The notes beneath the pieces are model-generated. The model did not search any database and was not told where the DNA came from. It worked only from the letters and a program-made list of their open reading frames with translations. From Dryocola sp032000125 (lineage in GTDB: Bacteria > Pseudomonadota > Gammaproteobacteria > Enterobacterales > Enterobacteriaceae): a DNA stretch of 64,000 nucleotides. Positions 50,459 through 58,244 of the stretch are shown here, in pieces. Positions within the stretch are counted from its first letter, which is position 1. The number at the start of each line of letters is the position of its first letter. The stretch is from the NCBI GenBank assembly GCA_032000125.1, contig DAMALH010000003.1:100430-164429 (forward strand), in the 5' to 3' direction. Position numbers and translations under genes: made by a program.

Positions 50459-51214
50459 ATGCAGGACTGGAACCCCGCGCTTTATTTGCAGTTTGAGGCA
50501 GAACGTACCCGCCCGGCGGCCGAGCTGGCCGCTCGCGTCAATCATCCCTTTGCAGCACAAATTTCTGATTTAGGCTGCGGGCCCGGCAACAGTACCGCGC
50601 TGCTGCATGAAACCTGGCCGGACGCTGTTATCACCGGGCTGGATAGCTCTGCCGCCATGCTCGAAAAAGCGCGAGCGGCGCTGCCCGACTGCCGGTTCGA
50701 ACAGGCCGATATCGCCCGCTGGCAGCCAAAGGTTAAACAGGATGTGATTTATGCCAATGCTTCTTTGCAATGGCTGGCTAATCACCGCACGTTATTCCCG
50801 CATCTGGCGGACAGTCTTGCTGAAAGCGGCGTGCTGGCGGTGCAAATGCCGGACAACTGGCAGGAGCCGACGCATGCGCTGATGCGTCAGGTAGCGGAGG
50901 AGCTGGGTAACCCGCCGGCGGGGCGCGAAGCGCTGCTTCTGCCCAATGAATATTACGACCTGCTGACCAAAGAGGGTTGCCGGGTGGATATCTGGCGCAC
51001 CACGTACTTCCACGTGATGCCTTCACACCGCGCGATTATCGAATGGCTAAGCTCTACCGGCTTGCGGCCTTATCTCGCAAACCTTGACGCTATCCAGCAG
51101 GAGGCGTTTTTAGAGCGTTACCATAAGCTTTTGCAGCAGGCCTATCCAACGCAGGAAGACGGGAACGTGCTGATGCTGTTCCCACGCCTGTTTATTATTG
51201 CGCGTAAGGCCTGA
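50459..51214 (+). CDS. tam: Trans-aconitate 2-methyltransferase
   Basis: The 251-residue SAM-dependent methyltransferase matches E. coli Tam (252): DWNPALYLQFEAERTRPA, SDLGCGPGNSTALL (SAM motif I), ANASLQWLANH, VQMPDNWQEPTHALMRQVA and VDIWRTTYFHVMPSH. It methylates trans-aconitate, a spontaneous product of cis-aconitate that inhibits aconitase. AGGAGAG precedes the ATG. It stands between azoR and a minus-strand membrane protein gene, not next to yneE as in E. coli. Confidence 0.95.
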   Translation: MQDWNPALYLQFEAERTRPAAELAARVNHPFAAQISDLGCGPGNSTALLHETWPDAVITGLDSSAAMLEKARAALPDCRFEQADIARWQPKVKQDVIYANASLQWLANHRTLFPHLADSLAESGVLAVQMPDNWQEPTHALMRQVAEELGNPPAGREALLLPNEYYDLLTKEGCRVDIWRTTYFHVMPSHRAIIEWLSSTGLRPYLANLDAIQQEAFLERYHKLLQQAYPTQEDGNVLMLFPRLFIIARKA

Positions 51215-51229
51215 GCGCGTGGCGGGCTG

Positions 51230-51838
51230 TCAGGCTGAGCCTTCTGGCCTGTGGCACAGATACCAGATGGTGGAAAGCATACAGAGGATATAACCAAACA
51301 TCTCGGTGCCCTCTTCGACCATGTTTTTCACCAGCCGGTTATAGCCGTCAAGCATCAGCCCTTCCCACAGCTCATGCATGCCGAACAGGCGCGAGAAAAT
51401 CATCACGCACAGCAGGCCGGAGAGCATCATGCCGTAAGCGGGATGGCGCATAAACGCCGCAATGCCTTCCAGCATTTTTTGCCTGTTTCTCAATGCGTAA
51501 GAGACGCATATCGCGGTAGTCAACAGGGCAAACCACACCCAGGAGCCATGGGCCAGCTTATCAAAGATAAAATCAAGCTCGCGAATTAACATGCAGGTGA
51601 AAAAGCCGCCGATTAATACGCTGCTGTGACGCCGCGACGGCACTTTTCTGGCATGGCAAAAAAACAGCAGCGCAAGGGTCAGCAGGAGGCATTCCTGAAC
51701 AATTTCAGTAAAGGAGCTTTCACGCACAAAGTCGTGAAACCAAATGACATCGCTAAAGAGAATTAAGACGCCCGACGCAACGGCCAGTACGCAAAGCACC
51801 ACCAGCAGCAGGCGCTTCAATATAAAAGAAATATGCAT
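51230..51838 (-). CDS. Conserved inner-membrane protein of unknown function
   Basis: The 202-residue protein has about six hydrophobic segments (near 8-28, 45-62, 74-88, 100-114, 135-152 and 180-194). Acidic residues recur at helix borders (VRESSFTEIVQECLL, LIRELDFIFDKL, MVEEGTEMFGYI), a pattern that often matters for function. I do not recognise the family. It is transcribed alone; an AT-rich region with poly-T/A tracts lies upstream. It converges with tam. Confidence 0.6.
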   Translation of the reverse strand: MHISFILKRLLLVVLCVLAVASGVLILFSDVIWFHDFVRESSFTEIVQECLLLTLALLFFCHARKVPSRRHSSVLIGGFFTCMLIRELDFIFDKLAHGSWVWFALLTTAICVSYALRNRQKMLEGIAAFMRHPAYGMMLSGLLCVMIFSRLFGMHELWEGLMLDGYNRLVKNMVEEGTEMFGYILCMLSTIWYLCHRPEGSA

Positions 51839-52103
51839 AAGTCTTATGAATTATAAAAAGCAGATTATGCTTTATATTTATAATACGAGATTCACCATCC
51901 GTGCTTTGCAGGCGTCACGTATGGCTTAAAGACCGCGTTAGGCGGCCTTTTCAGGCTGATGATGCCTTGCAGCTAGCGGTTGCAAAATGCATCGCGATCG
52001 GGTGCAGATAACCCTCACACAATTTTTATTCGTCAATCAGCCTGAATGATTTAAGCAGGGCATTATTTGCCTTGCGGCCGCCTTAAAAAGGCTGCACGGC
52101 AAA
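51839..52103. other. Intergenic region without a recognisable gene
   Basis: 265 bp between the membrane protein and ydiH. A small hairpin CCGC-GTTAG-GCGG followed by CCTTTTC (about 51932-51950) could terminate on the + strand. Otherwise nothing is seen. Confidence 0.5.
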
Positions 52104-52292
52104 TTAATGAATACCGAGACGGTAGGCGTGGGAGATTTCTTCACGCAGTTCGAGGGAGGTCAGTTCCAGCAGGTCAGCGAATTCCAGCTTGAGCTGCTTA
52201 AAACGAATCAGGTACTGAGCCGGGGTGAGGTTTTCTTCTTCGCGGCGGAGATATTCAAATGCCAGAGCGGTCGGGGTGATTTCAGTTTTCAT
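52104..52292 (-). CDS. ydiH: YdiH-like small protein
   Basis: The 62-residue protein aligns without gaps to E. coli YdiH (62 residues): pattern TxxALAFEYLRRxxxNLTPAQYL, KQLKLEFADLL, ELREEI, LGIH. It is acidic and helical, and no function is established. The start at 52292 lies after GAGGA; the longer frame to 52319 runs into the hairpin arm. A 13-bp-arm inverted repeat sits directly upstream. Confidence 0.85.
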   Translation of the reverse strand: MKTEITPTALAFEYLRREEENLTPAQYLIRFKQLKLEFADLLELTSLELREEISHAYRLGIH

Positions 52293-52301
52293 TACAATCC
52301 T

Positions 52302-52348
52302 CAGTCTGTTCGTGATCAAAACCCAATAAGGATACCACGAACAGACTG
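52302..52348 (-). promoter_or_regulatory. Perfect 13-bp inverted repeat in the ydiH leader
   Basis: CAGTCTGTTCGTG (52302-52314) and CACGAACAGACTG (52336-52348) are perfect arms around a 21-bp spacer. The inner arm ends 10 bp before the ydiH start. It could be an operator pair or a leader stem-loop that adjusts ydiH translation. No T-run follows it. Confidence 0.6.
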
Positions 52349-52380
52349 TTCAAAAAACCGCCAGCGCCTGGAGCTGAGGA

Positions 52381-53751
52381 CTATTTTATGCTTTCCGGCA
52401 GGCGGACGACCCAGAGTTCATTAAGCGATTCTGGCTTCTCAAGCGGCTTAAGGGTGATTCTGGCGGCGACTTCTTTTCCTTCAAGGGTGAGATGCCCTTT
52501 GCCGTCCACTTCGTAATCTTTCGCTTTCTTGCCCGCGCCTTGCGGGTCATCCAGCGCTGCCTGCAGGCCAAAATCATTGTCGTTGATAAACGCGATGGTC
52601 TGGTTATCAATCAGCGTCATCCCTTCCGCTTTTTCCTGCTGCCAGCCCAGCTTGCGCAGATCGAGGATCTCTTTCTTCCCGGCAAGCTTAATACCGCGAG
52701 CCTGCAACCGCGCCGCATCGTCGAATTCCGGCGCCTTTTCTTTATCAAATTCGCTCAGATCGCTAGCCTCGGATAAATCGACAACGTAAACCAGGTTGCG
52801 CATCACTTTATTTTTATCGCCGCCCTGCTCGATCAGCAGCAGACGATTATTATCCAGCGCCACAATGTCGCCGATTTTGGCATCTTTGGCTTTTTTGTAG
52901 ACGTCGGCATCAATCGGGTAGCCGTACATTGCGGTTTTGCCGCTTGCCGGGTCAATGCTGACCAGACGGGTAAATAGCGCGCTGTTTTTGCTCTTACCGT
53001 CGATATCCAGCGTGCTTTGTACCGCTGCGATAATACGTCCGTCCGGCATACGGGCTATCCCTTCAAAGCCGCGATTTGCCTGACGCCATTTAATAATATT
53101 AGGTAAGCCGCCGGCCACGCCCTGCTCGTTCTGCTCCGCCTGTGGGCCGTATTTTTTCAGGATCCTGCCTTTTGCATCGATATTTATGATAAACGGACCG
53201 TATTCATCACACAGCCAGTAACCGCCTTTACCATCCGGCGTGATGCCTTCGGTGTCCAGGCCGCGTTTATCACCTGACAACTGCTGCAATTTATCGTCCA
53301 GAGCGATTTCATTGGTCGCGCCGATCAATCCTTCCGGCAGCGGCAGGCCGCTGATTGGCCCCTGTTCATCGTGCAGGGCGTGGGCGTCAATCGCCTGCGC
53401 TTTGCCGTCGCCGACGCGAATCGTCATCAGCAGCGGCGTGAATTTTGGATTGGCGAAAATCTTGGATTCTTTCTCGCCCGCTTTAGGTGAATCCGCATTT
53501 GGCCCGCGGTCTGTAACGGTGGCGAAAATCAGGTCTTTGCCCTCTTTACGTACAAATTGTAAACCAGAGCCAACGCCAACCGGCAGCCCGTCCGTAAATG
53601 CGCTGGCATAAGCGCCCTTATATTCCACACGATCGCCTTGCGGAAAGGTGACAACGTAACGATCAACCTGAGGCTCGGCCGCCTGGCTCGCTAAAGGAAA
53701 AAGACAGGTGAATAATAGCGCAGGTGTTTTTAATTTCATGTTTTTACTCAT
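52381..53751 (-). CDS. Secreted phytase-like/esterase-like beta-propeller protein
   Basis: The 456-residue protein has a Sec signal (cleavage near SQAAE) and the esterase-like activity of phytase domain: GVGSGLQFV, FATVTDRGPNAD, LDTEGITPDGKGGYWLCDEYGPFI, FEGIARMPDGRIIAAVQS and INDNDFGL. Such proteins are periplasmic and may hydrolyse phosphoesters, but the true substrate is unknown. The start is uncertain: ATG at 53751 lacks spacing from AAAGG, while ATG at 53739 (MKLKT) is 11 bases from it; both keep the signal peptide. Confidence 0.82.
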   Translation of the reverse strand: MSKNMKLKTPALLFTCLFPLASQAAEPQVDRYVVTFPQGDRVEYKGAYASAFTDGLPVGVGSGLQFVRKEGKDLIFATVTDRGPNADSPKAGEKESKIFANPKFTPLLMTIRVGDGKAQAIDAHALHDEQGPISGLPLPEGLIGATNEIALDDKLQQLSGDKRGLDTEGITPDGKGGYWLCDEYGPFIINIDAKGRILKKYGPQAEQNEQGVAGGLPNIIKWRQANRGFEGIARMPDGRIIAAVQSTLDIDGKSKNSALFTRLVSIDPASGKTAMYGYPIDADVYKKAKDAKIGDIVALDNNRLLLIEQGGDKNKVMRNLVYVVDLSEASDLSEFDKEKAPEFDDAARLQARGIKLAGKKEILDLRKLGWQQEKAEGMTLIDNQTIAFINDNDFGLQAALDDPQGAGKKAKDYEVDGKGHLTLEGKEVAARITLKPLEKPESLNELWVVRLPESIK

Positions 53752-53833
53752 CCTTTAATATTAAGTCACCGTTTTATAAAGCAGCCAGATGACACAAATA
53801 TGACGCCGCCCGCAACGCCCCGCGCAGGCTATA

Positions 53834-53860
53834 TAAACCTTCCGATGTTTCTGCCGATAG
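53834..53860 (+). promoter_or_regulatory. Sigma-28 (FliA) promoter of the first chemoreceptor gene
   Basis: TAAA (53834-53837), a 15-bp spacer and GCCGATAG (53853-53860) match the flagellar class 3 consensus TAAA-N15-GCCGATAA at 11 of 12 positions, 76 bp before the ATG. Confidence 0.9.
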
Positions 53861-53935
53861 TAGAGGGCGAAACGGTGGTTCATCGGAACTATCCGCAGTA
53901 GTAAACGAGAATATTTCAGAGATCTAAGGATTATC

Positions 53936-55474
53936 ATGTCAGTCAGGCGTTTTTGTATTTTAGTTTTTAGCACGTTACTTATTATCTTCTTAGCCAGCAC
54001 CGCCTCTAATATCTGGTCCCTCACCCGCAGCAACCAGTCCCTGGACAATGTAAACCGTGAAATTCGCGTGGTGCTGTCGGTTATCGATCCGATTAACCAC
54101 AGCCGTACTCTTCGAGTGCGCGCGATGGAAGCGATGGAGGAGATGCAGCGCGGCCGCACCGAACAGGCACAGCTTGCGCTTGAAGGCGCGAAGACGGTGC
54201 TGGGCAAAACTAACGATGCCTATGAGGCCTATTTGCAGGCGCCAAAACAGCCTGGCGAACAACCTCTTGCCGATGCGTATCAGGCCGCGTTTCTCGCCTA
54301 TCGTGACCGGGGTTTGCAGCCGTTACTCGATGCGGCTTCAGCAAATGATAAGCAGCGGGTGAACGATCTGGTGACCATGACCATACCGGCGCTCGATCGC
54401 CAGTATGAAATTACGCTGGATAAACTTCTGGCCTTCCGCGAGCAGTATGCGCAGCAGCTTAACAAGGACGCGCAGGCCGGATTTAGCTCCAGCCTGTGGC
54501 TTATTGCGGTATTTGCGGTGCTGTTTGTCGCCATTCTGGCAGGTGTTTTCGCCCTGCTAAAATCCCGCTTGATTAATGAGTTAGAGGCGGCCAAAAAACA
54601 CTGCAGCGAGATCGCGGGCGGTCAGCTGCATACGCCAATAGTGGCAAAAGCTAATGATGAAATCGGTGACGTGATGCGCACGCTGGAGACAATGCGCCGG
54701 TCGCTTGCGCACATCATCGGCCGGGTGCGTGAATCCAGCCAGACGGTGGCCCATGCCTCTGAAGAGATCGCCGCCGGCAATACCGACCTCTCCTCCCGCA
54801 CCGAAGAGCAGGCCGCGTCGCTGGGTGAAACGGCTGCCAGCATGGAACAGTTGACGATGACCGTAAGGCAAACCTCCGAGAACTCCCGTCAGGCCAACTC
54901 GCTGGCAGAGGGTATGCTGACTGCCGCAAATGACGGCAATAGCATTGTTGAAGAGGTGATCGATTCGATGCGCACCATCGAATCCAGCTCCGGCAAAATA
55001 GACAGCATCATCAGCATCATTGAAGACATTGCCTTCCAGACCAATATCCTCGCGCTTAACGCCGCCGTGGAAGCCGCCCGCGCCGGGGAACAGGGACGTG
55101 GCTTTGCCGTTGTCGCCTCAGAGGTCCGCAACCTTGCCCAGCGTTCTTCCGTGGCGGCAAAAGAGATCAAAGATCTGATTGAGCTTTCCGGCGAGCAGGT
55201 CAATCACGGCAGCCTGCTGGTCAATAAAGCCGGCGAGAGCATGCAGCGCATTTCTAAAGCCATTAAAGAAGTGACCTCGCTGATGGAGCACATCGCCGTT
55301 TCCACACGCGAGCAAAGCACCGGCATTGAGCAGATTAACCAGGCTGTGGTGCAGATGGATGTCGTCACCCAGCAGAACGCGGCTTTAGTGGAAGAGGCGT
55401 CCGCAGCCGCCATGTCGCTAAAAGAACAGTCGCAGATGCTTAACGAGACGGTAGCGATATTCAGACTGGCATAA
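53936..55474 (+). CDS. Methyl-accepting chemotaxis protein (no CheR/CheB tether)
   Basis: The 512-residue chemoreceptor has a first membrane helix at about 7-26, a periplasmic four-helix (TarH-like) sensor to about residue 185, a second helix (about 186-208, LWLIAVFAVLFVAILAGVFA), HAMP, and a signalling domain with the hairpin tip EDIAFQTNILALNAAVEAAR and GEQGRGFAVVASEVRNLAQR. It ends NETVAIFRLA and lacks the NWETF-type pentapeptide, so adaptation probably relies on other receptors. The ligand is unknown. It is transcribed by sigma-28. Confidence 0.95.
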   Translation: MSVRRFCILVFSTLLIIFLASTASNIWSLTRSNQSLDNVNREIRVVLSVIDPINHSRTLRVRAMEAMEEMQRGRTEQAQLALEGAKTVLGKTNDAYEAYLQAPKQPGEQPLADAYQAAFLAYRDRGLQPLLDAASANDKQRVNDLVTMTIPALDRQYEITLDKLLAFREQYAQQLNKDAQAGFSSSLWLIAVFAVLFVAILAGVFALLKSRLINELEAAKKHCSEIAGGQLHTPIVAKANDEIGDVMRTLETMRRSLAHIIGRVRESSQTVAHASEEIAAGNTDLSSRTEEQAASLGETAASMEQLTMTVRQTSENSRQANSLAEGMLTAANDGNSIVEEVIDSMRTIESSSGKIDSIISIIEDIAFQTNILALNAAVEAARAGEQGRGFAVVASEVRNLAQRSSVAAKEIKDLIELSGEQVNHGSLLVNKAGESMQRISKAIKEVTSLMEHIAVSTREQSTGIEQINQAVVQMDVVTQQNAALVEEASAAAMSLKEQSQMLNETVAIFRLA

Positions 55475-55479
55475 AATCA

Positions 55480-55512
55480 GGGTGGATAAGCATCAGCGCT
55501 GTCCACCCTTTT
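55480..55512 (+). terminator. Terminator of the first chemoreceptor gene
   Basis: GGGTGGA (55480-55486) pairs with TCCACCC (55502-55508), then TTTT. Confidence 0.8.
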
Positions 55513-55525
55513 ACCACCAGGTAGT

Positions 55526-56326
55526 TTATAACCTTCGCTCGCTTGTCCACTCGGCCACGGCGGCATCGTTTTGTAGCTGTCGCCAGGCTTCTGTGACCTG
55601 CGCCGGGATTTCCGTATGGGTAATAAAATCGCGGCCCTTCGGGCCATAACCCTGCGCATCGTCCCTTAGACGCGGCAGCTCGCCAAGGATCAGCGCAATA
55701 TAGCGCGCCACCGGCCAAAGCCCTTTGACTTGCGGGATGAAACGGGTCACTCGTGCATCGCTTTCCACTACGGGCTGGAACCCCGGCCAGCTACGCCAAA
55801 GGGGCTGCAACGCCTCGCCCTGCCATGCCCGTTCAAAAGTAGCAAGGGTTCGACGCTGCATGGTCGGGTCCTGAATCAGCACCACGCGCTGCGGCTTGAG
55901 CCCTTGTTCGGCCATAACCTGTTTCGCAAAGCGCGCGTTCTCGCCACAGTTGGTGGATTTCTGTTCAATGATGATTTTATCCGCCGGAATTTTCCAGAAC
56001 GTTGTGGCGATGTCTTTAAGGATCGCCGCTTCGGCGCGTCCCGTGGTCGGCAGAGTGTTATAACGAGGATGAGCGGCGATAGCGCCATAGAGGTAAGTGG
56101 TTGAATGCCCTATTCCACCGGTAATCAGCAGCGGGAGTTCACTGCTCGCCGCGTACTGAAACGCGGCATCGATTGCAGGAATAACCGCATTGCCTGCCAG
56201 CACAATGAGATCCGCATCTTCTGCCCGCGGTGTTTCGGTGAAATCGTTGCGGGCCAGCCACTGCCCAAGAATATTAATAGCGCCGATAGTTGTAGCCTGT
56301 AAGGCCGGGAACGTTGTCGTCAACAT
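55526..56326 (-). CDS. ydcF: YdcF, DUF218-family protein
   Basis: The 266-residue product has the same length as E. coli YdcF and matches it: LIVLAGNAVIPAIDAA, LLITGGIGHSTTYLYGAIA, TGRAEAAILKDIA, STNCGENARFAKQ, QDPTMQRRTLATFER and GELPRLRDDAQGYGPKGRDFI. It has a Rossmann-like fold; E. coli YdcF binds S-adenosylmethionine, but its reaction is unknown. GGAGGGG precedes the ATG. In E. coli it lies between hrpA and aldA; here it is about 6 kb on the far side of hrpA from aldA, indicating local rearrangement. Confidence 0.95.
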   Translation of the reverse strand: MLTTTFPALQATTIGAINILGQWLARNDFTETPRAEDADLIVLAGNAVIPAIDAAFQYAASSELPLLITGGIGHSTTYLYGAIAAHPRYNTLPTTGRAEAAILKDIATTFWKIPADKIIIEQKSTNCGENARFAKQVMAEQGLKPQRVVLIQDPTMQRRTLATFERAWQGEALQPLWRSWPGFQPVVESDARVTRFIPQVKGLWPVARYIALILGELPRLRDDAQGYGPKGRDFITHTEIPAQVTEAWRQLQNDAAVAEWTSERRL

Positions 56327-56452
56327 AACCCCTCCATGCCAAAAAAACCAACCTGTACCCTATAACAATATGCGCAGGGGCCGAATCAGAAGGAGCCTAA
56401 AGGAATGAATGAGCGGCGTACTCAGCCCAGAGGATGAGTACGTTTGCAGGAA

Positions 56453-56866
56453 TTAAGCGCTTGGATCTTCAGCAGGTTTAGCTATCTCGTCAGCCTCAAC
56501 CTCTTTAAAAGCAGGTTTGCTCCTGGTAACAGCGTATTCCACCGCTTTCGCATCACCGGATATGGTGGTGAGTTTCACGGGCTCGACGCTGACCTTGCCG
56601 ATGAGCGATTTAGCATAACCGCCAATCTGGTAAGTTCCCTCCGGCAGGCGAAGCGCGACGCTTTCGCCGACTTTTAACGCCGCGGCATCTTTACCGTCAA
56701 CGGTAACATACACCGTTGCGCCATCGTCGGTACGCGTCCACGCATGTTCCACGGTGACGAGGGTAGGACCGGTAGTAAAGTCTGCCGTCGGCTCCCCGGT
56801 GACGGGTTTTGCACAGCCAAAAAGTGAAAAAGCCGCGAGTGCGGTAAGGGTAAAGCGATAACTCAT
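56453..56866 (-). CDS. Small lipoprotein of unknown function
   Basis: The 137-residue protein has a lipoprotein signal with LFGC (Cys 18). The mature part is an apparent beta-domain (TRTDDGATVYVTVDGKDAAAL, ESVALRLPEGTYQIGG) and an acidic, Pro-rich tail (EVEADEIAKPAEDPSA). The pattern recalls PEGA-like carbohydrate- or cell-wall-associated beta modules, which is a guess. It is the second gene after the coiled-coil protein, 22 bp downstream. Confidence 0.65.
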   Translation of the reverse strand: MSYRFTLTALAAFSLFGCAKPVTGEPTADFTTGPTLVTVEHAWTRTDDGATVYVTVDGKDAAALKVGESVALRLPEGTYQIGGYAKSLIGKVSVEPVKLTTISGDAKAVEYAVTRSKPAFKEVEADEIAKPAEDPSA

Positions 56867-56888
56867 TGATCGATTCCTGCGGGGTTGG

Positions 56889-58049
56889 TTATTTTTCTGT
56901 CATCCAGCGCATGAAACCTTTCGCCCCTTTTGCGCGGGCGATGTCGGCCTCGGCGGCTTCATGCTTGCGGCTCAATGCTTCACCGCGCTGGCTATTATCG
57001 CTGAGCGCCTGTTCCAGCGCGAAACGGAGCTGCGACACCTCAATTTCAGCGTTTTCTTTAGCACGAGCGTAATTCTGCGCGGTTTCGGCCATCTCGTCCA
57101 GAGCGCTTTGCATAGTGAGAATTTTCTGGTCCAGCTCCTGCGCTTCCAGGCGGAGGGCCTGAGCTTCCTGGCCGTGTTCGATGACGCTGGTTTCCAGCAG
57201 CTTATTTTGCTGGGCCAGCTCGCTGAGTTCACGCTTAAGCACGTTGATATAGCTTTGATGCGCCTGTAGTGCCTGCTCATAGGCGACGCGCGCCGTATCG
57301 CTTTGCGCGCCCGTTTCCTGCAGCCGTTGTTTAAGATCGGCAATCTGCTTTTGCAATGCCTGGACCGTTTCGATCAGGGCATTGCCATTTTTAACCAGAT
57401 CGCTGCGTAACATACGCTGATTATCGATATCCTGCTGCATGGTTTCATGCAGTTGAACAAGCTCGGCGTGGTGCATTTCTTTTTGCGCATTGAGCGCTTT
57501 TTGCAAATCAAGAATGCGGTCGGACAGCGCCTGAGTGACCTTACCATCCGGCGTCTGGCGAACCTGCTCTTCCATTTTGCGCTGCAGGGTTTCGCGCAGT
57601 AAGGCGAGTTCCTGGTAATGATGCTCGCGTTCGCTTTCAAGATTCTTTTGCAGTCCGGCAATACGCGCTGAAAGGCGCTGGATTTCAGCCGGCGGCACGG
57701 TATTAAGCCGCGCTGCCGCAAGCTCGCCCTGTACTTCCGCCAGGCGTCGGAGCGTTTCAGGGTTATCCTGATAAACCGTTTTCGTTTTGCTTTTATCGCC
57801 CGCGGCTTTTAATGCGGCGCGTAGCTGCATGGTCTCGGCTTCGGCGGCTTTCAGGCGCGCCAGCAAGCCGACGTCATGGCTGCCGAGTCGATTGAGATTC
57901 ACGCCGCACAGGGCCTGCTCTATTTCATACTGAATCTCAGCTTTGCTGCTGTTTTTCATACGATTGCATGCGCTGGCTAGAAAGCTGGCCGCCTCGTTGC
58001 TATTGACGGTTCCAAAGGCCTTCTTAATCAGATTCTGGATCATGCTCAC
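56889..58049 (-). CDS. Long coiled-coil protein of unknown function
   Basis: The 386-residue protein is dominated by heptad-patterned alpha helix from about residue 64 to 370 (rich in Glu, Gln, Ala, Leu), with a short globular N-terminus (IQNLIKKAFGTVNSNEA, CGVNLNRLGSHDVG) and a basic C-terminal tail GAKGFMRWMTEK. No signal or membrane segment, so it is cytoplasmic. A GTG at 58049 fits AGGA spacing better than the ATG six bases later. It lies between two chemoreceptor genes and could serve as a scaffold, but this is not supported beyond position. Confidence 0.6.
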   Translation of the reverse strand: MSMIQNLIKKAFGTVNSNEAASFLASACNRMKNSSKAEIQYEIEQALCGVNLNRLGSHDVGLLARLKAAEAETMQLRAALKAAGDKSKTKTVYQDNPETLRRLAEVQGELAAARLNTVPPAEIQRLSARIAGLQKNLESEREHHYQELALLRETLQRKMEEQVRQTPDGKVTQALSDRILDLQKALNAQKEMHHAELVQLHETMQQDIDNQRMLRSDLVKNGNALIETVQALQKQIADLKQRLQETGAQSDTARVAYEQALQAHQSYINVLKRELSELAQQNKLLETSVIEHGQEAQALRLEAQELDQKILTMQSALDEMAETAQNYARAKENAEIEVSQLRFALEQALSDNSQRGEALSRKHEAAEADIARAKGAKGFMRWMTEK

Positions 58050-58178
58050 AGCAGTGTGTTCCTGTTGTTGGGTGACGTTGAATAGCCCGCGCCGTCCGAA
58101 AAAATCGAATGAGTACCTTTTAGATATCGGTTGATTCGAAAATTTCTTTATTTATACAGCGGATTAGGGAATTCAGCC

Positions 58179-58235
58179 AGGGGGCGCATTGCCTTTATCA
58201 CGCCCCCTCACCCTTGCCCTCGCCTTAGCCGAGGG
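58179..58235 (-). terminator. Hairpins downstream of the second chemoreceptor gene
   Basis: AGGGGGCG (58179-58186)/CGCCCCCT (58201-58208) and CCCTCG (58217-58222)/CGAGGG (58230-58235). There is no T-run, so they are end-of-transcript or REP-like hairpins rather than a textbook terminator. Confidence 0.5.
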
Positions 58236-58244
58236 GCTTTAACA

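Noticed and set aside
52302..52348. LexA site in the ydiH inverted repeat
   Set aside because: It contains CTGT and ACAG in its arms, but spacing and orientation do not match CTGT-N8-ACAG.
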